Assembly: GCA_019802505.1 (NCBI GenBank)
Contig: JAFMOC010000045.1
Span: 154,501 to 218,500 of the forward strand
Direction of reading: 5' to 3'
Length of the DNA stretch: 64,000 bases
Origin: Corydoras sp. C115
Taxonomy: Eukaryota; Chordata; Actinopteri; Siluriformes; Callichthyidae
Shown: in pieces, positions 11,405 to 21,655 of the stretch
How the letters are laid out: each line of letters starts with the position of its first letter
How positions within the stretch are numbered: position 1 is the stretch's first letter
The notes under the pieces: generated by a model
Database searches by the model: none
What the model was told of the DNA's origin: nothing
Seen by the model: the letters and a program-made list of their open reading frames with translations, nothing else
Made by a program: the position numbers and the translations under genes

Positions 11405-11484
11405 TTCATTTTACAAACAATTTGGACCCAACGCAGCAGAGATCCATCATAAGATTAAAACTATAGTTTCCTCTTTAATAAGTT

Positions 11485-11817
11485 CATTCATTCATTCATT
11501 ATGAATGAATGGGGGGGGGGGGTTCCTCATGCCCATCCAGGGGAGAACGTCTCAGGCGCTGGGCAGATAGATCCAGGACAGGACGCCAATCCATCGCTGG
11601 GCACACACTCACTCACACACACACTCTATATGGGGCAATTTGGAGAACTCAATTGACTTGATCCATGTTTTTGGACTGTGGGAGGAAACCGGAGAACCCG
11701 GAGGACACCCACGCGGACACAGGGAGAACATGGAAACTCCACCCAGATGGGGATTCGAACCGGGAATCCCCAGCACTGAGAGGCGAACGTGCTAAACCAC
11801 TAAGCCACCGTGCCGCC
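11485..11817 (-). mobile_element. SINE1, reverse, full length
   Basis: Perfect 14-bp target-site duplication CTCTTTAATAAGTT (11471-11484 and 11818-11831). The tail end is altered (TTATGAATGAATG then poly-G). Confidence 0.94.
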
Positions 11818-11878
11818 CTCTTTAATAAGTTACAAAATAATCTGTAAAAGTTGCATAATTCAGAATGAATTTACAGTC

Positions 11879-12233
11879 AGTTTCCATCCATCATCTTCAG
11901 CTTTATCCTCTATTAGGGTCGCGGTGGGGGGGGGTTCCCCATGCCCATCCAGGGGAGAACGTCTTGGGCGCTGGGGAGATAGACCCAGGACAGGGCGCCA
12001 ATCCATCGCTGGGCACACACTCACTCACACAGACACACTCTATATGGGGCAATTTGGAGAACTCAATTGACTTGATCCATGTTTTTAGTCTGAGGGAGGA
12101 AACCGGAGAACCCGGTGGACACCCACGCGGACACGGGGAGAACATGCAAACTCCACCCAGATGGAGATTCGAACCGGGAATCCCCAGCGCCGAGAGGCAA
12201 ACGTGCTAAACCACTAAGCCAGCGTGCTGCCCC
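11879..12233 (-). mobile_element. SINE1, reverse, full length
   Basis: Target-site duplication TACAGTC (11872-11878 and 12234-12240). Tail is CCATCCATC, not CATTCATT. Confidence 0.9.
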
Positions 12234-12320
12234 TACAGTCGCTCTGTTCTCACCTCATTTCTCTGTGCCGTTATGTAAGAGGGGCAGATTTGGGTCCGTG
12301 CTCGGAGCCTCGCGGAACAC

Positions 12321-12367
12321 CCCCCCACATCCCCCCCCCCCCCCCCCCCCCCCCCCCCCACCCCCCC
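12321..12367. repeat. Poly-C tract
   Basis: More than 40 nearly pure C residues. Confidence 0.95.
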
Positions 12368-12478
12368 GCCGAGCCGCGCCGCACATGAGCACACTCAGAG
12401 CTCTCCATCCACAGCTTCACGCTCCATTTCCCCGTCAGAGTAAAAACACCGGCTCTAATACTGACTGAGAGTAAAGAG

Positions 12479-12481
<3 letters not shown>

Positions 12482-12541
<60 letters not shown>
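12482..12541. repeat. (GT)n microsatellite
   Basis: Thirty pure GT units. Confidence 0.97.
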
Positions 12542-12542
<1 letters not shown>

Positions 12543-12810
12543 CACTTATCCACTCGCCATACTTCAGAGTGACGAGTCAGCGGCAGCGGCTGTCATCACA
12601 GAGAGGACGGCTTCTCTGCTCAGCCTCTGTGCGACAGACACGGTTCCCCGTTTTCAGAGGCTGCTGCCATGTCGTGATCAGATGTTCCGTCCGATCCGGG
12701 GCCGCGGTGTCTGATTGCCGGGTGTCCCGCGGAGTGACGCCGTCTGCGGCCGCCGCTCGGTGCGGCTCGAGAACCATGCTGAGATTAGAAATAGCATAGA
12801 ATAGAATAGA

Positions 12811-12854
12811 ATTCAACTTTATTGTCATTGCTCATTATAAACAACGAAATGCAG
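12811..12854. repeat. Fragment of a fish repeat with motif TTTATTGTCATTG
   Basis: ATTCAACTTTATTGTCATTG then AACAACGAAATGCAG. A similar fragment is at 35085-35124. The pattern recurs in fish genomes; the family is not assigned. Confidence 0.5.
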
Positions 12855-12895
12855 CTTGCATCCATCCAGAAGTGCTTTAGCAGATATATAAATAT

Positions 12896-13243
12896 TCATT
12901 CATCCATTATCTCCCGCTTTATCCTCTATTAGGGTCGCGGCGGGGTTCCCCATGCCCATCCAGGGGAGAACGTCTCGGGCGCTGGGCAGATACACCCAGG
13001 ACAGGGCGCCAATCCATCGCTGGGCACACACTCACTCACACAGACACACTCTATATGGGGCAATTTGGAGAACTCAATTGACTTGATCCATGTTTTTGGA
13101 CTGTGGGAGGAAACCGGAGAACCCGGAGGACACCCACGCGGACATGGGGAGGACATGGAAACTCCACCCAGATGGGGATTCGAACCGGGAATCCCTAGTG
13201 CTGAGAGGAGAACATGCTAAACCACTAAGCCACCGTGCCGACT
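12896..13243 (-). mobile_element. SINE1, reverse, full length
   Basis: Target-site duplication ATATATAAATAT (12884-12895 and 13244-13255). Confidence 0.93.
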
Positions 13244-13303
13244 ATATATAAATATATACATTACAAAGTGGTAATTAGAATATACAGATGTGAATGTACA
13301 GAT

Positions 13304-13494
13304 TATTCATTCATTCATTCATTATCTCCCGCTTTATCCTCTATTAGGGTCGCGGTGGGGTTCCCCATGCCCATCCAGGGGAGAACGTTTCGGGCGCTGG
13401 GCAGACGCACCCAGGACAGGACGCCAATCTATCGCTGGGCACACACTCACTCACACAGACACACTCTATATGGGGCAATTTTGAGAATTCAATT
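13304..13494 (-). mobile_element. SINE1, reverse, truncated
   Basis: Tail half only; it breaks off in GAGAATTCAATT and abuts a forward copy directly. Confidence 0.88.
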
Positions 13495-13838
13495 AGTGGC
13501 TTAGTGGTTTAGCATGTTCTCCTCTCAGCTCTAGGGATTCCCGGTTCGAATCCCCATCTGGGTGGAGTTTCCATGTCCTCCCCGTGTCCGCGTGGGTTTC
13601 CTCCGGGTTCTCCGGTTTGCTCCCACAGTCCAAAAACATGGATCAAGTCAATTGAATTCTGAAAATTGCCCCATATAGAGTGTGTCTGTGTGAGTGAGTG
13701 TGTGCCCAGCGATGGATTGGCGCCCTGTCCTGGGTCTATCTGCCCAGCGCCCGAAACGTTCTCTCCTGGATGGGCATGGGGAACCCCACCGCGACCCTAA
13801 TAGAGGATAAAGCGGAAGATAATGAATGAATGAATGAA
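13495..13838 (+). mobile_element. SINE1, forward
   Basis: Lacks the first bases of the head (starts AGTGGCTTAGTGG). With its neighbour it forms an inverted pair with no spacer. Confidence 0.9.
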
Positions 13839-13896
13839 TAACACACTGAGTGGTATAAACAATAAAAATTACACATTCGCAGCAATTTGGATTTCT

Positions 13897-13919
13897 CTCT
13901 CTCTCTCTCTCTCTCTCTC
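13897..13919. repeat. (CT)n microsatellite
   Basis: Eleven CT units. Confidence 0.9.
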
Positions 13920-14450
13920 GTCCCGCCTCTCTCCCTTTTGCTCTGGTTTTATTAATAAATATGATGATGTAATAATAATAATAATAAATTAAAACCAGAC
14001 CGTGGATCATCACAGCCGGGATGCTCTTCGCAGTGCAACGCCGTTTTACATTACGGTTTATTTAATCTTTTTTTTTTTTGGGTTTCAGAAGCACAAATAA
14101 TTACCTGGCGCCTCGGCTCTGTTGCTTAGCAACATGTAAACATGATGCACACCAGATTTTGCAGTGAGCTCTTAATGAGGGTCTGTGTGGTGACCACGCT
14201 GGACGCGACAGGCGCTTCTGTCTGTGTTTGCACAGCAGACCGAGTGTGTTGCAGTTGCGGAACCTTTTTTTTTTTTTTTTTTTGGGTGGGGGGGGGGCGC
14301 TTCTGACAAATGATGTTCATCAGTCTCGCACTCTGTAATGTGATCGTGTCCCACTGCTGGAAATTCTGACCCATGAAGCTGAAAAGAACTGGAATTAAAG
14401 CAAATGGTTGATGGTATAGGGGCAATTTCTGTATAGGGGCAATTTCTTCA

Positions 14451-14806
14451 TTCATTCATTATCTCCCGCTTTATCCTCTATTAGGGTCGCGGGGGGGGGG
14501 GGGGGGGTTCCTCCATGCACATCCACGGGAGAACGTCTCGGGCGCTGGGCAGATAGACCCAGGACAGGGTGCCAATCCATCGCTGGGCACACTCTCACTC
14601 ACACAGACACACTCTATATGGGGCAATTTGGAGAAATCAATTGACTTGATCCATGTTTTTGGACTGTGGGAGGAAACCGGAGAACCCGGAGGAAACCCAC
14701 GCGGACACGGGGAGAATATGGAAACTCCACCCAGATGGGGATTCGAACCGGGAATCCCTAGCGCTGAGAGGAGAACGTGCTAAACCACTAAGCCACCGTG
14801 CCGCCG
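14451..14806 (-). mobile_element. SINE1, reverse, full length
   Basis: Carries an 18-nt poly-G at the expansion point (14491-14508). No clear target-site duplication. Confidence 0.88.
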
Positions 14807-15167
14807 TTAGTATGAACAGAACTCCTATAATAACAGTGGTTCTACATGTTGTCCTGGGGTTCGTTCGGCGTGATGTCTCCGTGATCACGTCTCCGTCATC
14901 GGATGACTCCAGTCATCGCGTGAGGGACAATCGAGGGACAATCGCGTGAGGGACCCGCCATGAAACGTGATATAAACATTGATCTTCGTGTCTCATGTGT
15001 GGCGAGTCTTCGCTCGTCTCTTTTATTCTGTTCTCTTCACTCGGTCCGTGTCCTCCTCTGGTTTTTAAGGGGACCGTCACCGACGTGCAGGGGTTCGTTA
15101 AGGGGATCGTGGTTGGTCTTTGGTTTTAATAGAAACTGTCCGTTCATATCAAATGCTCTGTCCACAG

Positions 15168-15285
15168 GTGAGCGACGGCAGCGTGACCGTGTTTTCCATC
15201 AACCGAGAGGACAGAGGCGCCTACACATGCAGGGCCTATAGCGTGCAGGGAGAAGCCGTCCATACCACACGTCTGCTCGTCCAAG
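15168..15285 (+). CDS. igsf9b: igsf9b exon B: second half of Ig domain 2
   Basis: Acceptor TCCACAG, donor CAAG|GTAGTA; in phase 0, out phase 1. It encodes VSDGSVTV and the F-strand signature EDRGAYTCRAYSVQGEA, closing Ig2 with the second disulfide cysteine. The exon opens with GTGAGCG, the same seven bases that open the intron it replaces, so the spliced A-B junction again reads as a good splice donor. Confidence 0.95.
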
Positions 15286-15293
15286 GTAGTACC

Positions 15294-15914
15294 GATTACA
15301 TTTACATCACATTTGGTCATTTATTGGACACTTTTATCTAGGGGTGTCTTCAACTAAGGATTTTCGTAGTCGAATCTGATTCGTCAGATTTTCCCTATAG
15401 TCGACTGATAGTCGAATCAGTTAAAATTTCACCACAAGATGGCGCTATAAGCGTGGTTTTTAAAAAATAGTTTTTTTTATATATTTTACTTGTTTTTCTA
15501 GAGCACCGTAAATGGGTTAAAGCGCACACATCATTTAAAAAAAAAATATTAACAGAAATTAGGATGATTTTATTTGACAAAAGGCTATATATGTATATAA
15601 CGAAAACAAAGACATTTCATGTAAAAACTAATGCTTAGCAGCAGCCATGGGCGCCCCCATGTGGTCAAAATGGTACATTCGACTATGAGGTTCATAGTCG
15701 ACTACGGTTCTCCGAATCGAATCGTCGAATCAGCGAATATTTTTATTCAAAGCGACTTACAAAGTGAGCACAGGGTTCATCACAGCATCCCTGGACCAAT
15801 GAGGGTTAAGGGTCTTGCTCAAGAACCCACATTGGTAACTTCAGGGGACCTGGGATTTGAACCCCCAACATTCAGATTGATAGCCCAACACCCGAACCAC
15901 TGAGCTACCGCACC
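15294..15914 (-). mobile_element. SINE2 (tRNA-derived), split by a hAT element
   Basis: Left part 15294-15338 (TTACATTTACATCACATTTGG to CTTTTATC) and right part from about 15742 (CAAAGCGACTTACAAAG to GAGCTACCGCACCC) are one SINE2 in reverse orientation. Compare the uninterrupted copies at 34764 and 51611. Confidence 0.85.
15339..15741 (-). mobile_element. Non-autonomous hAT element, copy 3, inside SINE2
   Basis: Left end TAGGGGTGTCTTCAAC follows CTTTTATC. The right terminal about 15 bp and the start of the second target duplication are deleted (GCGAATATTTTTATTC). The internal segment keeps GAGCACCGTAAATGGG. Confidence 0.88.
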
Positions 15915-15953
15915 CTAAACTTTATTAAAATTAAAATCTGATTAAACCTGTAC

Positions 15954-16309
15954 GGGCGACACAGTGGCTTAGTGGTTTAGCACGTTCGCCTCTCAGCACT
16001 AGGGATTCCCGGTTCGAATCCCCATCTGGGTGGAGTTTCCATGTTCTCCCCGTGTCCGCGTGGGTTTCCTCCGGGTTCTCCGGTTTCCTCCCACACTCCA
16101 AAAACATGGATCAAGTCAATTGAGTTCTCCAAATTGCCCCATATAGAGTGTGTATCTGTGTGTGAGTGAGTGTGTGCCCAGCGATGGGTTAGCGCCCTGT
16201 CCTGGGTGTATCTGCCCAGCGCCCGAAACGTTCTCCCCTGGCTGGGCATGGGGAACACCCTCCCCGCGACCCTAATAGAGGATAAAGCGCAAGATAATGA
16301 ATGAATGAA
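15954..16309 (+). mobile_element. SINE1, forward, full length
   Basis: Target-site duplication TAAACCTGTAC (15943-15953 and 16310-16320). Confidence 0.94.
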
Positions 16310-16363
16310 TAAACCTGTACGCTAATCACGACTGGGTGGATGTGTCTGATAGAGCTTTAAATT

Positions 16364-16689
16364 CATTCATTCATTCATTATCTTCCGCTTTATCCTCTAT
16401 TACGGTCGCGGGGGGTGGGGGGGGTTCCCCATGCCCATCCACGGGAGAACGTTTCGGGTGCTGGGCAGATACACCCAGGACAGGGCGCCATTCCATCGCT
16501 GGGCACACACTCACTCACACAGACACACTCTATATGGGGCGATTTGGAGAACTCAATTGACTTGATCCATGTTTTTTGGACTGTGGGAGGAAACCGGAGA
16601 ACCCGGAGGAAACCCACGTGGGGAGAACGCGGGGGAGAACATGGAAACTCCGCCCAGATGGGGATGGGAACCGGGAATCCCTCTCGCAC
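16364..16689 (-). mobile_element. SINE1, reverse, head missing
   Basis: Perfect 13-bp target-site duplication AGAGCTTTAAATT (16351-16363 and 16690-16702) around a copy that stops at GGGAATCCCTC, so the insertion itself was 5'-truncated. Confidence 0.93.
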
Positions 16690-16856
16690 AGAGCTTTAAA
16701 TTAATACACCACCCAAAATAACTTCGGCGGTGTGGGGTCCTGATGTTGCAAACGTCTCAAGTGTCTTCAGATTCACGTCACCGTCGTTCCGTTGGGCTGA
16801 AGCGGCTCCTTCATCTTTGCTGTTTCTTCTACATGTTGCTGTAATGCATGCACAGT

Positions 16857-16902
16857 GGGGGGGGGGTGGGGGGGGGGGGGGGGGGTTGTGGGGTGGGGGG
16901 GG
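16857..16902. repeat. Poly-G-rich tract
   Basis: GGGGG runs broken by single T residues; G-quadruplex-prone. Confidence 0.9.
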
Positions 16903-17066
16903 TGCAGCCATATGTTGGTTTCTCTGCAAGATGCTGTGTGTTATGGTTCGAGCGCCGGCTTGTTGGTCTGCCCCTCACGGCGCTTCCACCCCTGACTGAC
17001 GGAGTTCTGTCGGACTCTCGGGTGGAGGTGAGGAGGAGCCTGTGGAGAGTCAGCAGAACCCCCACC

Positions 17067-17069
<3 letters not shown>

Positions 17070-17106
<37 letters not shown>
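17070..17106. repeat. (CA)n microsatellite
   Basis: About 18 CA units. Confidence 0.95.
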
Positions 17107-17109
<3 letters not shown>

Positions 17110-17204
17110 GAGGATAACAGGGCCGACCTCGGATATTCGCGCTGGTTACAGCTCAAGCCTTAAAGTGAATATACCCTCGGTTCTATTCCTGGGCAGCAAG
17201 GCCA

Positions 17205-17408
17205 AGTTCTGTTCTGTGAGTTTGCATGTTCTCCTCGTGCTTACATTTTACGGCGCGTCCTTTTTACGTCCGAATAGGTGGTATGTGGTGCGAATGTTTG
17301 TTTGGTGATTAGATAGCGGCTGTTCTTCCCATCTCATCTCCCAGTTAGTGCTGGGATAGGCTTCAGGGCCGCCCACGACTCGATCGGAATGTTGATGAAA
17401 TGAATGAA
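17205..17408 (+). mobile_element. Old, diverged SINE1-like copy, forward
   Basis: Only the framework remains: GTTTGCATGTTCTCC, GCTGGGATAGGCTTCAG and a GAAATGAATGAA tail. It resembles the general fish SINE consensus more than the local subfamily. Confidence 0.6.
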
Positions 17409-17787
17409 ACCCATTTATAAACTCTAATAAGGGATGGTGACAATGACGCACAAATCACTGCCCCCCCGACATCTCCCGCTTCACAAAATGAAGCCGACTG
17501 ACCCCAACCTCAAACATAAAGCCAGTTTAAAACCTGTGAAGCGTGCAGAGCAGGGGCTTATCGGAGCGACGCCGGGGGCTCTGCAGAGATCCCGAATTTA
17601 CTGCTGGAAATCTGCCTGAGCCTGTTCTGTCTTCAGCCTCCGCCTGATCTCCCTGCATCTTTACAGAGGATTTGGAGGGGGTTCGAATAAGAGCATCACC
17701 CAACCGCATATATTTCGGAAGTTTGTTTGTTCATTTAGGAGTTTAACAGAGTCGTCGGCTTCCGGTGGTTCAGTCGTAGAGACAGTT

Positions 17788-17825
17788 TAGCATCAGCATC
17801 AGCATCAGCATCAGCTTCAGCATCC
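17788..17825. repeat. (CAGCAT)n simple repeat
   Basis: Hexanucleotide AGCATC repeated about five times. Confidence 0.85.
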
Positions 17826-18197
17826 TCTAAAATAACCATGCAGACACAGAGAGGACATTTATTTTCGTGAAATGGGAGTTATACCTGTGATGCAGAGTGC
17901 TCACCGCTGCACCATCAGGCCATCCATCTGTTTATGTAAATAAGAGAAGCCTTATTTAAAATGTGGAAGGTTCCTGGGGTTGTATTATATACTTTCTGAG
18001 TTCCGTTACCTGCACAAGAAAATAAAGTGCTTTACGAATTAAAAGAACATTCCGTTGCCTGAATGTATCGTGTGCACTTACAGTCTTAAGGTTTGGGATT
18101 AGATTACGTGATTAGGTTCCGTGTTTGCAGGTGTTTGTAAATCCCATGATGACGTGAAGCCTGATTATTCACCGGGTGTCTCGTTTTTGACCCGCAG

Positions 18198-18339
18198 GAC
18201 CACCATTCATCGTGACCCCTCCAGAGAACATAACAGTGAACATATCACAGGATGCGTTCTTCACCTGCCAGGCCGAGGCGTATCCCGGCAACATGACCTA
18301 CACGTGGTTCTGGGAGGAAGATAATGTCTTCTTCAAGAA
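18198..18339 (+). CDS. igsf9b: igsf9b exon C: first half of Ig domain 3
   Basis: Acceptor ACCCGCAG, donor AA|GTAAAG; in phase 1, out phase 2. It encodes PPFIVTPPENITVNISQDAF, the B-strand cysteine in FTCQAEAYPGN and the core tryptophan in TYTWFWEEDNVFF. Sequons NIT, NIS and NMT are predicted N-glycosylation sites on this extracellular domain. Read without the splice, the frame hits TAA at once, which confirms the donor. Confidence 0.95.
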
Positions 18340-18482
18340 GTAAAGTTATGATCGGGTTCATTACTGTATCGTACCTCACCGTCCTCCATCCCATCGTCAC
18401 CAGCAGCACCGTCAGCACCTTAATTCTGGGGGAAAGATGATAAACGGCACTCTATGACATGAAAAGAAAGAAATTATACCCG

Positions 18483-19557
18483 TCCATTCATCCATTATCT
18501 TCTGCTTTATCCTCTATTAGGGTCGCGGGGGGTAGGGGGGGGTGGGGGGGGTTCCCCATGCCCAGCCAGGGAAGAACGTCTCGGGCGCTGGGCAGATACA
18601 CCCAGGACAGGGCGCCAATCCATCGCTGGGCACACACTCACTCACTCACACAGACACACTCTATATGGGGCAATTTGGAGAACTCATTTGACTTGATCCA
18701 TGTTTTTGGACTGTGGGAGGAAACCGGAGAACCCGGAGGAAACCCACGCGGACACGGGGAGGACATGGAAACTCCACCCAGATTGGGATTCGAACCGGGA
18801 ACTCCCCAGCGCTGAGAGGAGAACATGCTAAACCACTAAGCCACCCTGAAAGAAATATATTCATTCATTCATTATCTCCCGCTTTATCCTCTATTAGGGT
18901 CGCGGTATGGTTCCCCATGTCCATCCAGGGGAGAACGTCTCGGGCGCTGGGCAGATACACCCAGGACAGGGCGCCAATCCATCGCTGGGCACACACTCAC
19001 TCACACAGACACACTCTATATGGGGCAATTTGGAGAATTCAATTGACTTGATCCATGTTTTTGGACTGTGGGAGGAAACCGGAGAACCCGGAGGAAACCC
19101 ACGCGGACACGGGGAGGACATGGAAACTCCACCCAGATTGGTATTCGAACCAGGAACTCCCCAGCGCTGAGAGGAGAACATGCCAAACCACTAAGCCACC
19201 CTGAAAGAAATATATTCATTCGTTCATTATCTCCCGCTTTATCCTCTATTAGGGTCTCGGTGGGGTTCCCCATGCCCATCCAGGGGAGAACGTCTCGGGC
19301 GCTGGGCAGATACACCCAGGACAGGGCGCCAATCCATCGCTGGGCACACACTCACTCACACAGACACACTCTATATGGGGCAATTTGGAGAACTCATTTG
19401 TGACTTGATCCATGTTTTTGGACTGTGGGAGGAAACCGGAGAACCCGGAGGAAACCCACGCGGACACGGGGAGGACATGGAAACTCCACCCAGATGGGGA
19501 TTCGAACCGGGACTCCCCAGCGCTGAGAGGAGAACATGCCAAACCACTAAGCCACCC
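18483..19557 (-). repeat. Tandem triplet of reverse SINE1 copies
   Basis: Copies at 18483-18844, 18860-19200 and 19216-19556 in the same orientation. They are separated by the same spacer GAAAGAAATATATT, and the boundary CCACCCTGAAAG recurs at intervals of 354-356 bp. Outer flanks carry GAAAGAAATTATA on the left and GAAAGAAATATAT on the right. Confidence 0.92.
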
Positions 19558-20150
19558 TGAAAGAAATATATTATTAACATTATTAGGTGGTTGCTTTGAG
19601 GAAAATAAAACCCTTTTTATTTATTTAGTTCTTTGTTTTTTGCTTGTGGTTTAGTTTTTTTTTTGTTTTTTTTTTTACCATCAGAGAGTTGAATGCATCT
19701 AAAGTGAATCTTGACAAAGTCGATTCATAAAAATGAGTTTCCTGAATGTTTGTGAGCGGTTTTTAAAATAGCGCCCCTTTCGTTCATTAAGGAGTCGTTC
19801 TGGTCTCGTCCCAAAGCGTCTCCGTCTCAGCGCAGTGTGAGTTCCTTCGGGTTCCGTCTGATCCCGAACGCTGAGCGAGGTCTTTCAGACATCCCCCTCT
19901 CGCCTCCTTAAAACATCTCCACCAGCCTGCTGCTCCTTTCATCCTCCGCATCCCGACCACCGAACCCCCGGCCCGGCGTGGCCTGCACGCTCTGTAGAGA
20001 GTTAACATGTTAGGTTATCGCTCTCACGTCCATGAATAACGTTCGTGCTATGTTTAGAATTAGATCGGGTTTTAAAATCCATTTTAATGTGAATTCTTTG
20101 TTTGTTTTTTTTGTTTTTTTTAATAAATTCATCCGTCTTTCCCTCTTTAG

Positions 20151-20296
20151 TGACCTGAAGCGCAGAGTGAGTATTTTGATTGATGGCTCTCTCATCATTG
20201 CCCAAGTAAAGCCTGAAGATGCTGGAAAGTACACCTGCAGCCCCAGTAACAGCCTCGGCCGCCCCCCGACTGCATCGGCACACCTGATAGTGCAAT
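20151..20296 (+). CDS. igsf9b: igsf9b exon D: second half of Ig domain 3
   Basis: Acceptor CCTCTTTAG after a T-rich tract, donor CAAT|GTAAGT (consensus). In phase 2, out phase 1. It encodes DLKRRVSILIDGSLIIAQV and the F-strand signature EDAGKYTCSPSNSLG, closing Ig3. The boundary with exon C recreates the codons K-N-D expected for this family. Confidence 0.95.
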
Positions 20297-20460
20297 GTAA
20301 GTCCCCCCGCCCCACAGACCCGCAGCACACAGCACAGACGCAAAGTGCTGCACAAAACTGCAGCTTCAGACTCATTCCCACAAACCTGTTTCAACATCGC
20401 GGTCACCATCATGCCTCCGATTTGCTCTGATTTATTTATTTTATTGCCGATTGATGAGAC

Positions 20461-20597
20461 CGCCAGCGATGGATTGGCGTCCTGTCCTGGGTGTATCTGC
20501 CCAGCGCCCGAAACGTTCTCCCCTGGATGGGCATGGGGAACCCCACCGCGACCCTAATAGAGGATAAAGCGGGAGATAATGAATGAAGTGAATGAAA
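20461..20597 (+). mobile_element. SINE1, forward, 5'-truncated
   Basis: Only the 3' third, flanked by target-site duplication GATGAGAC (20453-20460 and 20598-20605). Confidence 0.9.
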
Positions 20598-20631
20598 GAT
20601 GAGACGGAATATGTCTGATATTCTCTGAGGA

Positions 20632-20983
20632 GGCGGCACGCTGGCTTAGTGGTTTGGCACGTTCTCCTCTCAGCGCTGGGGATTCCACCTTCGAATCCCC
20701 GTCTGGGTGGAGTTCGCATGTTCTCCCCGTGTCCGCGTGGGTTTCCTCCGGGTTCTCCGGTTTCCTCCCACAGTCCAAAAACATGGATCGAGTCAGTTGA
20801 GTTCTCCAAATTGCCCCATATAGAGTGTGTGTGTGTGAGTGAGTGTGTGTCCAGTGATAGATTGCCCCCCTGTCCTGGGTGTGTCTGCCCAGCGCCCGAA
20901 ACGTTCTCCCCTGGATGGACATGGGGAACCCCACCGCAACCCTAATAGAGGATAAAGCGGGAGATAATGAATGAATGAATGAA
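20632..20983 (+). mobile_element. SINE1, forward, full length
   Basis: Belongs with the next copy to a variant with GTGTCCAGTGATAGATTGCCC replacing the usual CCCAGCGATGGATTGGCGCC. Confidence 0.92.
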
Positions 20984-20997
20984 TGGTAAACTATAGA

Positions 20998-21308
20998 GGG
21001 CGGCATGGTGGCATAGTGGTTTAGCATGTTCTCCTCTCAGCGATAAGGATTCCCGGTTCGAATCCCCGTCTGGGTGGAGTTCGCATGTCCTCCCCGTGTC
21101 CGCGTGGGTTTCCTCCGGGTTCTCCGGTTTCCTCCCACAGTCTAAAAACATGGATCGAGTCAGTTGAGTTCTCCAAATTGCCCCATATAGAGTGTGTGTG
21201 TATGAGTGAGTGTGTGTCCAGTGATAGATTGCCCCCCTGTCCTGGGTGTATCTGCCCAGCGCCTGAAATGTTCTCCCCTGGATGGGAATGGGGACCCCCC
21301 CCCCCCCC
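20998..21308 (+). mobile_element. SINE1, forward, tail lost
   Basis: Same variant as the copy just upstream. Ends in a poly-C run, then joins a 50-bp foreign block (21309-21358). Confidence 0.9.
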
Positions 21309-21358
21309 GTATCTCAGGCGACGGCGGCTGAGGAGCTCTGATAACACAGTCGCATGCC
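21309..21358. repeat. Inverted copy of 22861-22910
   Basis: 46 of 50 bases match the reverse complement of 22861-22910 (GTATCTCAGGCGACGG at one end, GCATGCC at the other). Confidence 0.9.
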
Positions 21359-21359
21359 G

Positions 21360-21655
21360 GATTCCCGGTTCGAATCCCCATCTGGGTGGAGTTTCCATGT
21401 CCTCCCCGTGTCCGCGTGGGTTTCCTCCGGGTTCTCCGGTTTCCTCCCACAGTCCAAAAACATGGATCGAGTCAATTGAGTTCTCCAAATTGCCCCATAT
21501 AGAGTGTGTGTGTGTGTGTTCGTGAGTGGGTGTCCAGCAATAGATTGCCCCCCTGTCCTGGGTGTATCTGCCCAGCGCCTGAAATGTTCTCCCCTCGATG
21601 TTCTCCCCCACGACCCTAATAGAGGATAAAGCGGAAGATGGATGGATGGATGGAT
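21360..21655 (+). mobile_element. SINE1, forward, head missing
   Basis: Starts at GATTCCCGGTTCG; tail is GATGGATGGATGG. Confidence 0.9.
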
